Counted from the first letter of the stretch, positions 22,001 to 35,992 are shown. The stretch: DNA of 64,000 nt from Nannobrachium achirus (GCA_963921795.1 OY997649.1:29810055-29874054), one strand, 5' to 3'. Notes: generated by a model from the letters alone, not told the origin. Program-made: numbers and translations.

Positions 22001-23828
22001 AAGGCACGGAAAGCCAAACAGTTTTCTTTTCTTAAGACTTACTGCAATTGTCAATTCCTTTTAGACCTCCATAGACATTAAGAGACTCCGTTTGAGAAAA
22101 TCATGTCCTTTTATAGATATTGATCCAGGGTTCTTATCACTAGCCACCAGCCAAATGCTGGTCAATTCTGGATTTGGATTTGACTGGTTAGTTTGTTTAC
22201 AAAGTCCTTGAATGGTATACAGCCAAAAAGTTACGTTTTCTTTTTCTATTCTAAAACCCTAACTGACTACTAAAATAATGGAATGACTATGACAGGTGAA
22301 TTTCTGGGACAAAAAAAGCACCTACTGTGGCCTTGGCACCCATTGCGGCCTGTAGATAACGTTTCTAGGTCTAAAAGACTAGGGCACGGGATTATCTACA
22401 ACCATATGGTGTTAATATGTTAACATGTTACGTCACCATGATATGCTTGAAAACACTAGAAAAGGAGGGTTGTTTCTGTCAGGTTTGCTCCCTGATAACA
22501 ACCAGCAGCCAGCAGGTGAGGTAAAGAGACAAAATCTTCTTTCTTGGAAGAACTCACTGAACTCACATCTGCTGAGCAATATTCCTCTAAAACCTCAGAG
22601 CCTTATGCTCCCAGTCCCACATAAGAAAAACAATTACTTGTTTATTGGATTCTTCCGCTTCTTCTCATTATTCCAAAGTAAAGCAGAGGCTGCCGAGAAT
22701 GACTGCTCTGTTTGTCACACTCATACGCTAAAGCCTCAAGCACCCTTCTCCTCAGTCCTGAATCACACATACTTGGCTCCTTTAAACGTTTTATGTTTGA
22801 AAGGGGTTAGAATAACTACATGGCCACCTTGATTTGCTTGTCTTCTGTCATTCTGTCATGTGCCGTGTGTCAAAAGCACCTGGTTTTGTCTGCTAAGACC
22901 TAAACGTAATTTATACTCCATCCATCGCCCGATGTGGTGTCGCTCAATGCAACACATTGTTAGCTTGAAAATCTGTTATTTTCGTCAAACTACACCGTCG
23001 TACTACAGAGTATAAATCAGGCTCTATCTAGGGCACCAAGGCAGAGCAAAAGGTCAGAGGGCACAGCGAGACAGGGCTCCTTACAGGAAGTATGAGGATG
23101 TTTGAGAGGGAAAAGAATGGGTACTAGAACATGATTTTTTTCCTTGCCGCGCCGGCTTGTCTGACTCACATATTTTCCCAGAGGAGACCCCCTCACCACC
23201 ACCATCTGTGTCTGTGACGTCATCCAGATGAGATCATAACTAGAACAAAAAAGAGATGAAAAGGATCCACATTGTTCAGCCCATCAGAAGGGATTCCTGA
23301 AATGTGGCACATCGTTGTCAGTGCTAATAGTGACTGTCAATGAAACGCAAAGGGTTCAAGTTCTAGTGGGGGACTCTTGTCTGTTTTTTCGATGACTCAG
23401 TGTATTGTGCGTGTTTTGGCCCTTGATTGTTGTACTGAGGGATTTCTGTGCGCTGCGCTTATGCTAACATCGACATTTGTACTGCGTCAGTGGCGTGCGT
23501 CGGAGCTGACCCTTGCAACCTGGACAGTGGTCACTGGGGGAACATAGAGACACACTGACGCTGCATCCATATCCCAAGCAAAACAAAATGGCTCAGGCCA
23601 TGCATTCCCCCAATATCCTGTTGCCATGGTTGTCGCACGGGTGTTGATTTGACAAGTAAATGATCTGCAAGGCACTCCCCTTGTTGAGCGCTCAGCAGAT
23701 GGAAACAACATCGTCATTAATGGTGAATGAGAGCACACAGTTCCTAGAAAGAGGAAATGTTGGACAGGCACACGAAACCCCCTGTGATTTCTTTGTTTTA
23801 GTGCTTTGATTAAACCTTTTTGAATGAT
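19096..23828. other. Unassigned gene-free region downstream of tcim
   Basis: No convincing coding exon, SINE or transposon end. Open frames such as 22425-22832 (135 codons) have no recognisable domain. The stretch has fewer simple repeats than its surroundings, so conserved non-coding elements for tcim could lie here; that cannot be judged without comparison to other species. Confidence 0.4.
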
Positions 23829-24202
23829 CCCAGGGGGGTCCCCAGATGATTAACGTAATGTGCAACATTGTTTTCTCACTCACAGTAAAGAAACCAACAT
23901 AACGTTTAAGTGTGTAGAGGGTATCTGCACATTTCTAAAGTGAAAAATTTGGGACTTTTTAACACCCCTAAAATGACAAATTAAACATTGGCCAAATTGT
24001 CAAATATTAGAGGCAGAAATTGTGAAAATAGCTGATCTACATGCTCACAACGCCTCGCGTTGCAAGGCGTTGTGAGCATGTAGATCGGCTATTTTCACAA
24101 AAGAACCGTGTTATACGAAATGTAATCCCTCAACTCTTAGCGCTCGCCAGTTAAAATATGATTATTTTGGGGGTCACAGTCTGAAAAGGTTGAGAACCAC
24201 TG
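23829..24202. mobile_element. hAT-type MITE, left end lost, with full palindromic module
   Basis: The right end is AAAAGGTTGAGAACCACTG. The body matches 7677-8073 and 59323-59737 (GTCCCCAGATGATTAACG, AATGTGCAACATTG, TTAAACATTGGCCAAATTGT). The left terminal repeat is missing or diverged. A full palindrome is at 24020-24100. Confidence 0.85.
24020..24100. repeat. Palindromic module, full copy with extended centre
   Basis: TTGTGAAAATAGCTGATCTA...CATGCTCACAACGCCT, then CGCGTTGCA, then AGGCGTTGTGAGCATGTAGA...GGCTATTTTCACAA. The arms are about 36 bp, with one difference (CTGATC/CGATC). Confidence 0.93.
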
Positions 24203-24794
24203 TTGTTCAATTTCAGCTGCTCTCTTTTGTGTTCACCTGTGCTGTGCCCTACATTGTGCTGAACAAATCACAGACTGACTGTTCGAAATATTACTGGTCA
24301 CACTGCAAAATCCTGATGGTTAATTTCACTCTGAGAGCGTCCTACGAATGACCCAAAATGGTCCATTTGAACACTGTCATAGTTAAATGAACACTCAGGA
24401 CTTTACTGTGCAGTAACTGGTGTTGTTAACAGTATTATTCTTGAGAACCCTGAGAGAAGTGCTGTGTAAGCAGGTACTGTAAGCAGATAGTACTGTACGT
24501 GAAATGTGCTAACCTTTAATAACCTGCGTGGTGTCCTCTCTCTCTGGACTGACTGGTCAGTGTGTTCTGTTCTGGGAGTGTATGTGTGAGATGAGTCCCT
24601 GGAGTTAGACACAGAGGTCAGAGCTTGGCCAGCATTGTTCGCCATTGTCTTGAACTTTGTGTGCTTTTGTACGCAGTCAAATCTTCCGTGTTAATTTAAC
24701 TCTAATAGTGTCAAAAGAACAGTCTTTTAGGGGTCCATTTGTTGTTAATTAACACTGAGGATTTGTGATGTGTGTTCAAGTGTTCTGCATCTGA
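24203..24794. other. Unassigned
   Basis: No gene recognised. Confidence 0.3.
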
Positions 24795-24831
<37 letters not shown>

Positions 24832-24867
24832 TGCGTGAGTGTGTGTGTGTGTGTGAGCGAGCGTGCA

Positions 24868-24910
<43 letters not shown>

Positions 24911-24939
24911 TCTACTAGCGTGTGTGTGTGTCTGTGTCT

Positions 24940-24997
<58 letters not shown>

Positions 24998-25014
24998 TCT
25001 CCTAGCGTGTGTGT
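24795..25014. repeat. Compound (GT)n microsatellite
   Basis: Long GT runs with GC and GAGC interruptions. A near-repeat GTCCTCT(A/C)CTAGCGTGTG occurs at about 24908 and 24994, showing an internal duplication. Confidence 0.95.
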
Positions 25015-26549
25015 AGGGCAGCTCTAGAGAAGAATCCCTTTTCCTGTGTGGCGCTGGAGGAGCCTCCAGGGGGCCGGCAGTCGGCGGGCCCCGCAGACAT
25101 GCTGTCTCGCTCCAGTTCCACCGTACGGCCTTGCCATTGTTCTTCCCCTCACTCCCTTGTCCTGTCCAGCCCTCCGCCACCACCGCACCCCTGCCCCGAC
25201 CACCGACACCCACCCAATCCTCCACCCTGACCTGCCACTGTCCCTGCAGGTGCAGCTGATTCAGGGGGCCAAAGAGGAAACCCGGACCCAGCAGCAACAA
25301 TAGCAGACCTAAGCCCCTATTTATATATCAAAACTATGTCTTTGCATTTATTTATTTGACTGTTTATTCTTACCGGGGTTGACACCAACTGTGCGTGTGT
25401 GTGTGTGATCTCATATTCAGACTGAGTGATGGGACTTGTTGCGCTGGCACGCGAATGTGCACCGTAAAATCCTGAGCGTTGATTTACGCGTCCGTTTTTT
25501 ACACTCTCAGAGTTAAACCGACGTTCTTGATTTTGCCATGTCTGGAGCATTGCAGCTGAAAGAGACACGGAATTCCCCACTGACCAGTGTTGCATTGTAC
25601 TGGTGACTTGTGTCACCAGTACTGTATGTGGAACAGAGTGCTCCTCTTTGGTGTACTGCTGTCTTTTAGACAATTATTGTGCCATGCACGTATATCAGGA
25701 GCGCACACATTTCCAATTGTGTGTTGTAATGACAGTATACACAATTATAATTTCAAATTGGTGGCGCGAAGGACTGGGGATCGATCGAAGTTCCGGTGGT
25801 TGGTTCCGTTTGGCGTCGCGTTGTTTTTGTTCCCCACATAATGCAAAGGAATTAGTTTATTCTCGCTAGTTGCGCCATGAGTTATAATAAAAGCTGAACA
25901 TACCAATCGATTATTGTACCAACAGAAACAAAACGATTATACCAATTTAAACAAAATTTTAACTAGGGAAATCGTTTTGGAAGTGCATGGCACCGGTTGT
26001 TCCGGCTTGTAGATCTGGCTGCCTGATACAACTACAACAAACTACAAGGTGACGTAATGTTATTTCCATTCAGGTATCCATAAGAACACAATGTGTTCAC
26101 GTGCTGTGGGACGCCGGTTAGGGAGTGCATACAGGTTGGTCGGGCCTGTTCAGTAGGGAGCAGCACATTGTGTTCTTCAAAAGCATTTAACTGCCCCGGA
26201 GCAACCTCTCACTGTCAGGTGAGGTCATCACGTGTATTTGAGGAGACACATACAGCAGTCCAATCAGTAGTGGTTAGCAGTTAAGTACCATGCATAGTAA
26301 TACATAAGGACCGCAGGTCTACACTAGAAACGGAGGGGGAGAGAGATTTCTTCCATTTGGTCCGTTTGGTGTGGCGAAAGGTGTTGTTCTTCAACGTCTG
26401 TAAATATCAACCATACCTCTATGGTACAAACATGGAAAGCTCCGTGGCGTGCCGTGAACAGCATTCTCATCAAGAGCCCGCATGGTAAAGTGAAACGGCA
26501 GTGAGCCTCGATGGAAATAATTGATTTATCACCAGATTCGAGATGGGGT
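25015..26549. other. Unassigned; no gene supported
   Basis: 25020-25300 is GC-rich with overlapping frames but no recognisable domain. 25380-26549 shows no repeat family that I can name. Confidence 0.3.
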
Positions 26550-26608
26550 GGATTTTGCCTGAATGAAACACACTCACTGAATGAGTGTGATTCATTCAGG
26601 CAAAATCC
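26550..26608. other. Hairpin, about 27-bp stem
   Basis: GGATTTTGCCTGAATGAA, ACACACTCA, a short CTGA loop, then TGAGTGTGA, TTCATTCAGGCAAAATCC. One mismatch. It overlaps the outer end of the inverted repeat pair 26600-26735 / 28135-28276. Confidence 0.9.
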
Positions 26609-28276
26609 GTTTCACTTGCATTTCGAATCGCTCTGTTCTGCAGCTCTGCTCTCGTGTGCTGCGAGATGCAATACAAGCGCTCGGTCCCAACCTAAGCGGA
26701 ATTGGAGCGGAGGGCAGGTTGGCCCGCACATAATGTAGAGGAACTATGCATTCTGACATCATTTTCTCCACCAGCCGAAGGCATGGGGGAGAGTATGTTT
26801 TCCCCTCCATCTGTCTGTCCGTCCGTCCGTGCGTCCATCCGTGCGTCCTCGCAGTTTGTTACCACCTAATCTCAGTCCCCGTTGGCCCGGTCGCTGCCAA
26901 AATGAGCACACACACTCCCTGGATGCCAATTCAGAACCTCTGACCCACATTTTTCAAATGGGCCTGTTCTAGCGCCACCATGAGGCCGATGTACGCAAAA
27001 CACATTTCTGTACACTACTCTTACAGATTTTGTCCAAAAATCCTACAAATCGGTAGGCAGTATCTCGACAGTCATGTGATCGACATGGATCTGTCCGATT
27101 TTGCATATTCCGTCCTGATTGGCTAAGATTGGCTTCCAAAGTTTGTAGGATTGAGCCGTTTTGATCAAAATGCCTCAAATCACAAACGCAATGTGTAATT
27201 GTCATGAAACTGCACACACACATTCCCACTAGGCCGAGGAAGAAATGCCACTTTTTTTTTATCAGCCTCATGGTGGCGCTATAACAGGCCGATTTGTGGT
27301 TTTACCTATAACTCCACCGATCAGTGTCAAACTTTGTAGACGCACTCCCTAGAGGCCAAGGAAAAACCTTTTCACTGCATTTTTCACATCAGCCTTTTAT
27401 AGTGACACCTTTGGGCCGACTTATGTAAAACACATTTTTGGATATTACTCCTTCAGATTTTCTCCAAAAATAACACAAATCAGTACACAGTATCTCTATA
27501 GTCATGTGATCAAGTCTGATCCGTCTGATATTTCATATTCCATCCTGATTGGCTAATATTAGCTTCCAAAGTTTGCAGGATTGCTCCGTTTTTGAACAAA
27601 ATGCCTCAAATCATCAACGCAGCTTGCGATTACCGTGAAATTTACCACACATACCGTATTCCCATTATGTCAAGGAACAAATGCTACCCTTTTCACATTG
27701 GCCTGTTATAGCGCCACCAGCAGGTAGACTTTAGCAAAACATTCTTTTTGAACACAATGCCTCAAATCATGCATGCAGTGTCCGATTGCCATGAAAGGTC
27801 TAAGGTGAAGAACATATGCCACCCTTTTTACATTGGCCTATTATACAGTAGCACCACCAGGACGCCTGGCCTGGTGGAGACCTGTGCTCGGAAGAGAACT
27901 GCTTCTAGTTAATGTATCTGTGCTTTCCCAAAACGTACACAAAATCAAACCTACGGAACTATAAATGGCCCTTTACAGGGAAAACACAGGGGAACTGGAA
28001 ATTGGCATAACAACATTGAGAGAAATTTCAAATTGAAAGTATTCTTATACATGCTGAAGTGTAGAATACACAGTTCCTGATGCAGATCAATATAAGTACA
28101 TCTCCTTTCTCTTTCACATTTAAAATTATGTGAAAACTTATGTGCGGGCCAACCCGCCGTCCACTCCATTTCCGCTCCCGTTGGGACCACGCGCCTGTAT
28201 TGCACCTCGCAGCACACGAGAGCAGAGCTGCAGAACAGAGCGATTCGAAACGCAAGTGAAACGGATTTTACCTTGA
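26600..28276. repeat. Composite bounded by 135-bp inverted repeats
   Basis: 26600-26735 (GCAAAATCCGTTTCACTTGC ... TTGGCCCGCACATAA) is found inverted at 28135-28276 (TTATGTGCGGGCCAACCCG ... GCAAGTGAAACGGATTTTAC). Similarity is roughly 85% by eye. Between them lie degenerate tandem units starting near 26970, 27395 and 27700 (GGCC(T/G)GTTATAGCGCCACCA, GCAAAACACATTT, CAGATTTTGTCCAAAAAT, TGCCTCAAATCA). A GTCCGTCCGTCC run is at 26814-26850. Probably a non-autonomous foldback family; 37253-37560 is a related fragment. Confidence 0.75.
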
Positions 28277-30107
<1,831 letters not shown>

Positions 30108-30704
30108 GAAGATAGCATCCAGACACAAAACTTAAGCAGAGTGAGCAGGTTACGGTTCACAGTCTACATTGGGTCACATAGGTTGTAAACCACTTTTCCA
30201 TGAGGCCAAACGAGTCTGTACTGCACTGTTCCATTCCATGGCAGTTGTGTGAATGATTTGAATGAATTATCCATGATTGCATTATTTTCAAATGCTTTGC
30301 TCAATAATTTGTCCATGTCTGTGATTACAAGATGGCACTATGTTATATTCGTTTTGGTGACAAGCTTTGGTGACAAGCTTTGTCTGAACTCTAAATTACA
30401 ACATCTGATTAGAGCTTTTTCAGAAGATAGGAGAATGAGTTCCAGGTCAACATTTATTGATTTTGCTGTGACAGTTCATGTTGCCCTATATTCATGCTGA
30501 TCAGGAGAGATAAATCTATTATAAAATCAGGAGGTCAGGAGGTCAATGTAAATATTTAATATGAGATATAAGTGTTGCAAAATTAAATATGGTCTTGATT
30601 ATAACTATTGTATCAACATGTGTTATTTTATTTGCATTTTACATTTTTGTCTTGTTATATATTCTGTATATATACAGTAATGCCAAAGACACATTTCTAA
30701 ACAA

Positions 30705-30741
30705 CTATTCTATTCTATTCTATTCTATTCTATTCTATTCT
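30705..30741. repeat. (TTCTA)n pentanucleotide repeat
   Basis: About seven TTCTA units read directly. Confidence 0.95.
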
Positions 30742-31609
30742 TGTAGAATAAAGTGTTATTGTAGATGTAGGTACTTTATTATACCAATACTATTCATTTG
30801 ACTGTTTATACTATTAATTTGACTGTTTACACCATTAATTTGACATATTACTCAACAAACATCAACAATAAGTTGTATTAAATACAGAAAAGAAACACTT
30901 TAAAAGAAGCCGGAAGAATTTTGGAAGAAATCCAAGATAGTAAAAAAAGACGATAACATCACAAAACTTCTGGGAAGCAAAGGGCCATGAATGTCAAACA
31001 GCCAAGAGTTTGTTTGCAAAAGTGAAAAGAGAATAGTTTGTTTCTAAAAGTTAATGACAGTTGAAAATGTTCCCCTCTTATGCCTCGCTTAACACCAGCA
31101 ATATGAAAGAAAGAAAGAGTTTTTCTTTTTTTCAATAAAAAGTAGGGCAGATCCCTCCCGCCACCCTCCAGCTGCCCCTACATTCTGACCTCTGTTAAAA
31201 GGCATTGTATATGTAGGAAGCTGTGTGTATAAAGGTTGTTTAAATGAACTGTAATGGACAGGAAACTCACACTTTGAGTGTCAAAGTGTGGGTTTAGGAC
31301 ACTTTACGAGGCTTCTGGCTGCATAAAAACAAATACTGCATCAGCATATTTGGCGGCCGGTCGGCAACAGGGAGCTAAATCCTGTGGCTGCCTGCATATG
31401 CACCCAGTCGGGCCAGCACGCTGTGTGCAGAGCAGAACTGGTTTCTAGCCAGTTCAGATTATCCCTCCAGGGCAAGTCAGGAGGAGAGCTGCTGGAGACT
31501 CCAGCCTGGAGTGAATGTCAAAGAGAACCCATGAGAGAGACGAGAGGCACAGTTGAATGGTCCTGGAGCACCACTGTTTGTGTGAGAATGTGGTGACTAT
31601 TCTATCTTT
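30742..31609. other. Unassigned
   Basis: ATTTGACTGTTTA(T/C)ACTATTAA repeats twice near 30796-30846. No gene recognised. 30106-30704 likewise shows nothing that I can name except GGTGACAAGCTTT repeated at 30356 and 30369. Confidence 0.35.
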
Positions 31610-31637
31610 AAAAATCGAACCTCTGTTCGAAGTGGAG

Positions 31638-31707
<70 letters not shown>

Positions 31708-31850
31708 TGCAGTTGAAAACAGCGCCCCTCCCTTAACATGTGTGGTCATAAAAGGTACTACACCACAGGCTTGAGGCTACATACAGACAGACCCACATAC
31801 AAACATACATACCTACACACACGGCCACGTATAGGGAGCTTGTGTTCCAC
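31610..31850 (+). repeat. Minisatellite-bearing dispersed repeat, copy 2 (diverged)
   Basis: AATCGAACCTCTGTTCGAAG, GTGGAGCTGTGTG, a GT tract at 31641-31705, ACAGCGCCCCTCCCTTAACA, then ACATACAGACAGACCCACAT and CATACATACCTACACAC. Same block order as 35115-35400. Confidence 0.75.
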
Positions 31851-32087
31851 ACAGCTCCAAAAAGTCAACAGAGACAAAGTGAACCTCAGCTAACTACCAG
31901 CCTGTCTGCCAGTAGCCGGGGGCCCGCAGTACAGAATACTTGTGTAGATTAACCATGCAGTGTCAGAGCGGTGCTAGAGACAATGCTATGGTGCTAAACG
32001 GATGTTTATATTCATGGATCATGTATATAGTTTTCTATAACTCAACATTAACAGCAAACAGTGAGAGTGAGAGAGAGAGAGAGAGAG
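31851..32087. other. Unassigned, ending in a GA microsatellite
   Basis: GA run at 32063-32087 directly abuts the foldback element. No gene recognised. Confidence 0.5.
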
Positions 32088-32697
32088 TATGGGGTTATCT
32101 TTGTGCCATAATTAATTTGTATTCATACTTTTCCTTTTTTTTACTCATAAACATTTTCACCCAAAAAATTACACGTAAACAAATTAATTTGAAAAAAATA
32201 TCCGTAAAAAAAAAAAAAGTATGAATGTTTTTTTGGAAGCTGCAGTGATTATTATGCCAAAACTAAAAAAACAAGCCAAAATACGAATATTTTCTTACTG
32301 TTTTACAAGTTGTTTTTTTGGTTACTTCATCACGAATGCTTTCATCATCTGCACGACTACGAATCTCAGTCAGCAGTTAGGAAACTGCCAAAAATCACAT
32401 GATAGGCAGAGAGCCAATGATGTGAGGCCTGTCCCACTAGCCAATCAAAAGGCTCCGGAGTTGGCATGGCAACCAGCTGTTGCCATGTCTTCTAAAAGTG
32501 AGTACTCTGGGCTTTCTTATCCATAATTTTAGCTAATTCCATCACCAGTCCCTATGGAAGTCTAAATGCTCAAAAAATAATACATAAATACTACAATGAA
32601 ATGAAATGAAATAAATAACAAAATGATATAAATAAAAAATACATAGTTCTATAGATCTATGGAGTCATCATATGTTTTATTGTACTTATTTTAAATA

Positions 32698-33135
32698 AAG
32701 GGGCCTCGGCATCGGCCGAGGGACCCCCCGGGGACCCCCTGGAGCTCCGGGGACCCCCGTGGACCCCCTGGCGCCGCCGCTAAGGGGCTCCGAAGGGGCC
32801 CAAAAATAGGAGCGGCACTTTCATTGGAAATTCGGGACTTTGACCGTGCGGACCCCCTCCATGGGTGACTGGACCGGGGCAAACGTGGCAGCGCGGCCTG
32901 GTGGCGCCCCCCCGGTACTGCAGCGCACATAAAAACCCATAACTCGGGCTAGGAGTGACCGTTCGAGACGGGACCGGTACCCACACGTCCGGCTCGGGGC
33001 CCCGGAGCCGGCCGTGGCGGAGCGCCACCTGGTGGCTGAACGCCGGTACTGCAGGCGGGTAAAAAAGGCCGTAACTCTGCCACAGGGAGAGACGGGGCCG
33101 GCTGCAGGGGGGTCCCCCGAGGGGTACCCCACCCC
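32698..33135 (+). repeat. GC-rich inner arm and flank of the foldback
   Basis: A sharp switch from AT-rich DNA to very GC-rich sequence starts at GGGGCCTCGGCATCGGCCGA. 32698-32985 is mirrored at 33640-33893. 32986-33135 has no partner on the other side but contains near-repeats of its own (GCCACCTGGTGGC, CCGGTACTGCAG, AAAACCCATAACTC / AAAAGGCCGTAACTC). Open frames here are compositional. Confidence 0.8.
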
Positions 33136-33199
33136 GGACGGACGGACGGACGGACAGACGGACGGACGGACGGACGGACGGACGGACGGACGGACGGAC
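33136..33199. repeat. (GGAC)n tetranucleotide repeat
   Basis: About 16 GGAC units (one GACA variant). Confidence 0.96.
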
Positions 33200-33205
33200 C
33201 AAAAA

Positions 33206-33640
33206 GGAAGTGCCCTTCGCCAAACAGGAAGTGCCTCTATATCTCATGAACCGTTTGTCGTACAGACGCGTGGGTGGCGTCATATGACTTGATTAAGAGT
33301 CCTTGACCTTAATTGGTGCAACAGGAAGTGCCCTTCGCCAAACAGGAAGTGCCTCTATATCTCATGAACCGTTTGTCGTACAGACGCGTGGGTTGCGTCA
33401 TATGACTTGATTAGGAGTCCTTGACCTTAATTGGTGCAACAGGAAGTGCCCTTCGCCAAACAGGAAGTGCCTCTATATCTCATGAACCGTTTGTCGTACA
33501 GACGCGTGGGTGGCCTCATATCACTTGATTAGGAGTCCTTGACCTTAATTGGTGCAACAGGAAGTGCCCTTCGCCAAACAGGAAGTGCCTCTATATCTCA
33601 TGAACCGTTTGTCGTACAGACGCGTGGGTGGCGTCACTCC
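33206..33640 (+). repeat. Four tandem 118-bp units
   Basis: GGAAGTGCCCTTCGCCAAAC starts at 33206, 33324, 33442 and 33560: an exact 118-bp period. Each unit also contains ACAGGAAGTGCCTCTATATC, CCGTTTGTCGTACAGACGCG, and CTTGACCTTAATTGGTGCAA. Only a handful of differences separate units. Within a unit CAGGAAGTGCC occurs twice. CAGGAAGTG fits the core of ETS-factor sites. Confidence 0.95.
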
Positions 33641-34566
33641 TTGACCACTCCTAGCCCGAGTTATGGGTTTTTATGTGCGCTGCAGTACCGGGGGGGCGCC
33701 ACCAGGCGCGTTTGCCCCGGTCCCGTCACCCATGGAGGGGGTCCGCACGGTCGAAGTCCCGAATTTCCAATGAAAGTGCCGCTCCTATTTTTGGGCCCCT
33801 TCGGAGCCCCTTAGCGGCAGCGCCAGGGGGTCCGCGGGGGTCCCCGGAGCTCCAGGGGGTCCCCGGGGGGTCCCTCGGCCGATGCCGAGGCCCCTTTATT
33901 TAAAATAAGTACAATAAAACATATGATGACTCCATAGATCTATTAATAGAACATGGGGATGGGCATATAGATCTGAAAACATATGGATGACTCCCTAGAT
34001 CTATAGAACTATGTATTTTTTATTCATATCATTTTGTTATTTATTTTATTTCATTTCATTGTAGTATTTATGTATTATTTTTTGAGCATTTAGACTTCCA
34101 TAGGGACTGGTGATGGAATTAGCTAAAATTATGGATAAGAAAGCCCAGAGTACTCACTTTTAGAAGACATGGCAACAGCTGGTTGCCATGCCAACTCCGG
34201 AGCCTTTTGATTGGCTAGTGGGACAGGCCTCACATCATTGGCTCTCTGCCTATCATGTGATTTTTGGCAGTTTCCTAACTGCTGACTGAGATTCGTAGTC
34301 GTGCAGATGATGAAAGCATTCGTGATGAAGTAACCAAAAAAACAACTCGTAAAACAGTAAGAAAATATTCGTATTTTGGCTTGTTTTTTTTAGTTTTGGC
34401 ATAATAATCACTGCAGCTTCCAAAAAAACATTCATACTTTTTTTTTTTTTTACGGATATTTTTTTCGAATTAATTTGTTTACGTGTAATTTTTTTGGTGA
34501 AAATGTTTACGAGTAAAAAAAAGGAAAAGTACGAATACGAATTAATTATGGCACAAAGATAACCCC

Positions 34567-34570
<4 letters not shown>

Positions 34571-34613
<43 letters not shown>
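34571..34613. repeat. (GA)n microsatellite
   Basis: GA run abutting the right end of the foldback. Confidence 0.95.
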
Positions 34614-34615
<2 letters not shown>

Positions 34616-35114
34616 TCTCTAGGGAAGAAGAGATTCAGATGTTCTGTAGATGTACAGTAGTGGCATCTGCAGATAAGCTGGTGTGTGTGATTCTTTCAGA
34701 GACCACATACTTTACCAACGAACCTAATAATCAGAGAGATTGAGAATACAGACAGAAGTATTCGGTGGATGATTGTAAACAAAGCTTCATACAGTGTCTT
34801 CCTGTGTTTCTACCAGCCCCAGAAATCAGTTTCAATCTTGTACAGATTAACCTGCAGGTCAAGTCAAGCAGAGTTCTAGCGGAGAGAGCGTCATAGAGCA
34901 CGGTCGGTGACCGGCTTCTTTATCCATGGCTGCCTGGCACCTAAAGCCTATAAGCAGCTCAACAGTCAACCAGCAGTCAGGGTAGCTGTTGCAGACCAGC
35001 CCCCAGGACTATGCCTTGGCTGGGACCAGTGAGACCAGTGTTAGTGAGTAGTGACACTTGGTATCTTCACCTCTTTGGCCTACCTCAGAATCTTTTAAGT
35101 GAGTTTTATGGGTC
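34614..35114. other. Unassigned
   Basis: No gene recognised. Confidence 0.3.
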
Positions 35115-35156
35115 TATACATAAAAATCAAACCTCGGTTCGAAGTGGAGCGGTGAA

Positions 35157-35234
<78 letters not shown>

Positions 35235-35400
35235 TGCCTGCACAACAGCGCCCCTCCTTTAACTTGTGTGGCCACTCAAGGTATTGCCAGGCTACAGACA
35301 TACCCAGCCAGCCACATAGCCAGCCAGCCAGTCAGCCAGCCAGCCACAGACATACCTGTCTATTGGGAGCGCTTTCACCGCTCAAAAAACGAATTTAATA
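35115..35400 (+). repeat. Minisatellite-bearing dispersed repeat, copy 3
   Basis: AAATCAAACCTCGGTTCGAA, GTGGAGCGGTGAATC, a GT tract at 35159-35232, ACAGCGCCCCTCCTTTAACT, GTGTGGCCACTCAAGGTATT, a CAGCCAGC/CAGTCAGC minisatellite at 35308-35344, and GGGAGCGCTTTCACCGCTC. Opposite orientation to 8095-8430. Confidence 0.85.
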
Positions 35401-35992
35401 GAACATGCATGTTTCATAAGAGGCACACATTTCCAATATCCAATATTCGCGCAAAAGTAGGCTATGTTGAAAGTGGAATCTCAAGATCAAGACCCACGAC
35501 TTCAGAATATGGACAGGATAGCCTAACGTTTTAACAATATATTTTTTTTTAAATTCAAGGCAAGGCCATTTGTTTTGGCCAAGACAGGTTGTGCTTATAA
35601 GAACGACCTGTATCACATGACACACTTACGTGTCCATGGTAATGTTGTAAAGTACCAGGGTGAGGGGGCATCGCCCCCATGACATCAACAACTGGGTTGA
35701 TAGCATGAGATAAGATCAAATACACTGACAGGGCAAGTAAGGAATCTGTGTCTTGCTCAAGGCTCAACACACATGACAGATCAAGAATTTGAACAGATAC
35801 AGGAAGAGTGGACAGACTGGGCACCTAAATATTGTGGGGGCAACCTCAATGTTAAACTGCCTATTTTTTCAACAAAAAAATAAAAACAAATAAGGAAAAA
35901 AAAAAAAAATATCAAATGTTCAAGTATGTTCAACTTCAAATCACATAGAGTCTAGACCATTTCTTACATTTTGGCAAAACTAGACAATTTAG
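35401..35992. other. Unassigned
   Basis: A-rich tracts at 35875-35912. GTCTTGCTCAAGG at 35751 echoes the centre of the first foldback (about 1807). No gene recognised. Confidence 0.3.

Larger units (their letters stand above)
32090..34567. mobile_element. Giant foldback element (2.48 kb) in a GA microsatellite
   Basis: The left end TGGGGTTATCTTTGTGCC is mirrored exactly by GGCACAAAGATAACCCCA at the right end. The outer arms are inverted copies (32090-32697 against about 33893-34567), as are the GC-rich inner arms (32698-32985 against about 33640-33893). Both ends sit between TA and GA repeats (GAGAGTA... / ...TAAGAGAG), consistent with a TA target duplication inside one original GA tract. 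No transposase. The centre holds GGAC repeats and four 118-bp units. The superfamily is not resolved. Confidence 0.9.

Noticed and set aside
24776..25300. A 174-codon frame encoding His-Thr repeats
   Set aside because: It is a translation of CA/GT microsatellites, as are similar frames at 5688-5978, 9788-10139, 15712-16164, 35095-35534, 56783-57091 and 60019-60458.
33206..33640. Regular 118-bp repeats as a possible CRISPR-like array
   Set aside because: Units are contiguous with no unique spacers, only four copies, and the host is a vertebrate. It is a tandem repeat.
32691..33903. GC-rich core as a CpG-island promoter
   Set aside because: The GC-rich stretch is present as inverted copies inside a transposon-like foldback, and no gene starts at either edge.
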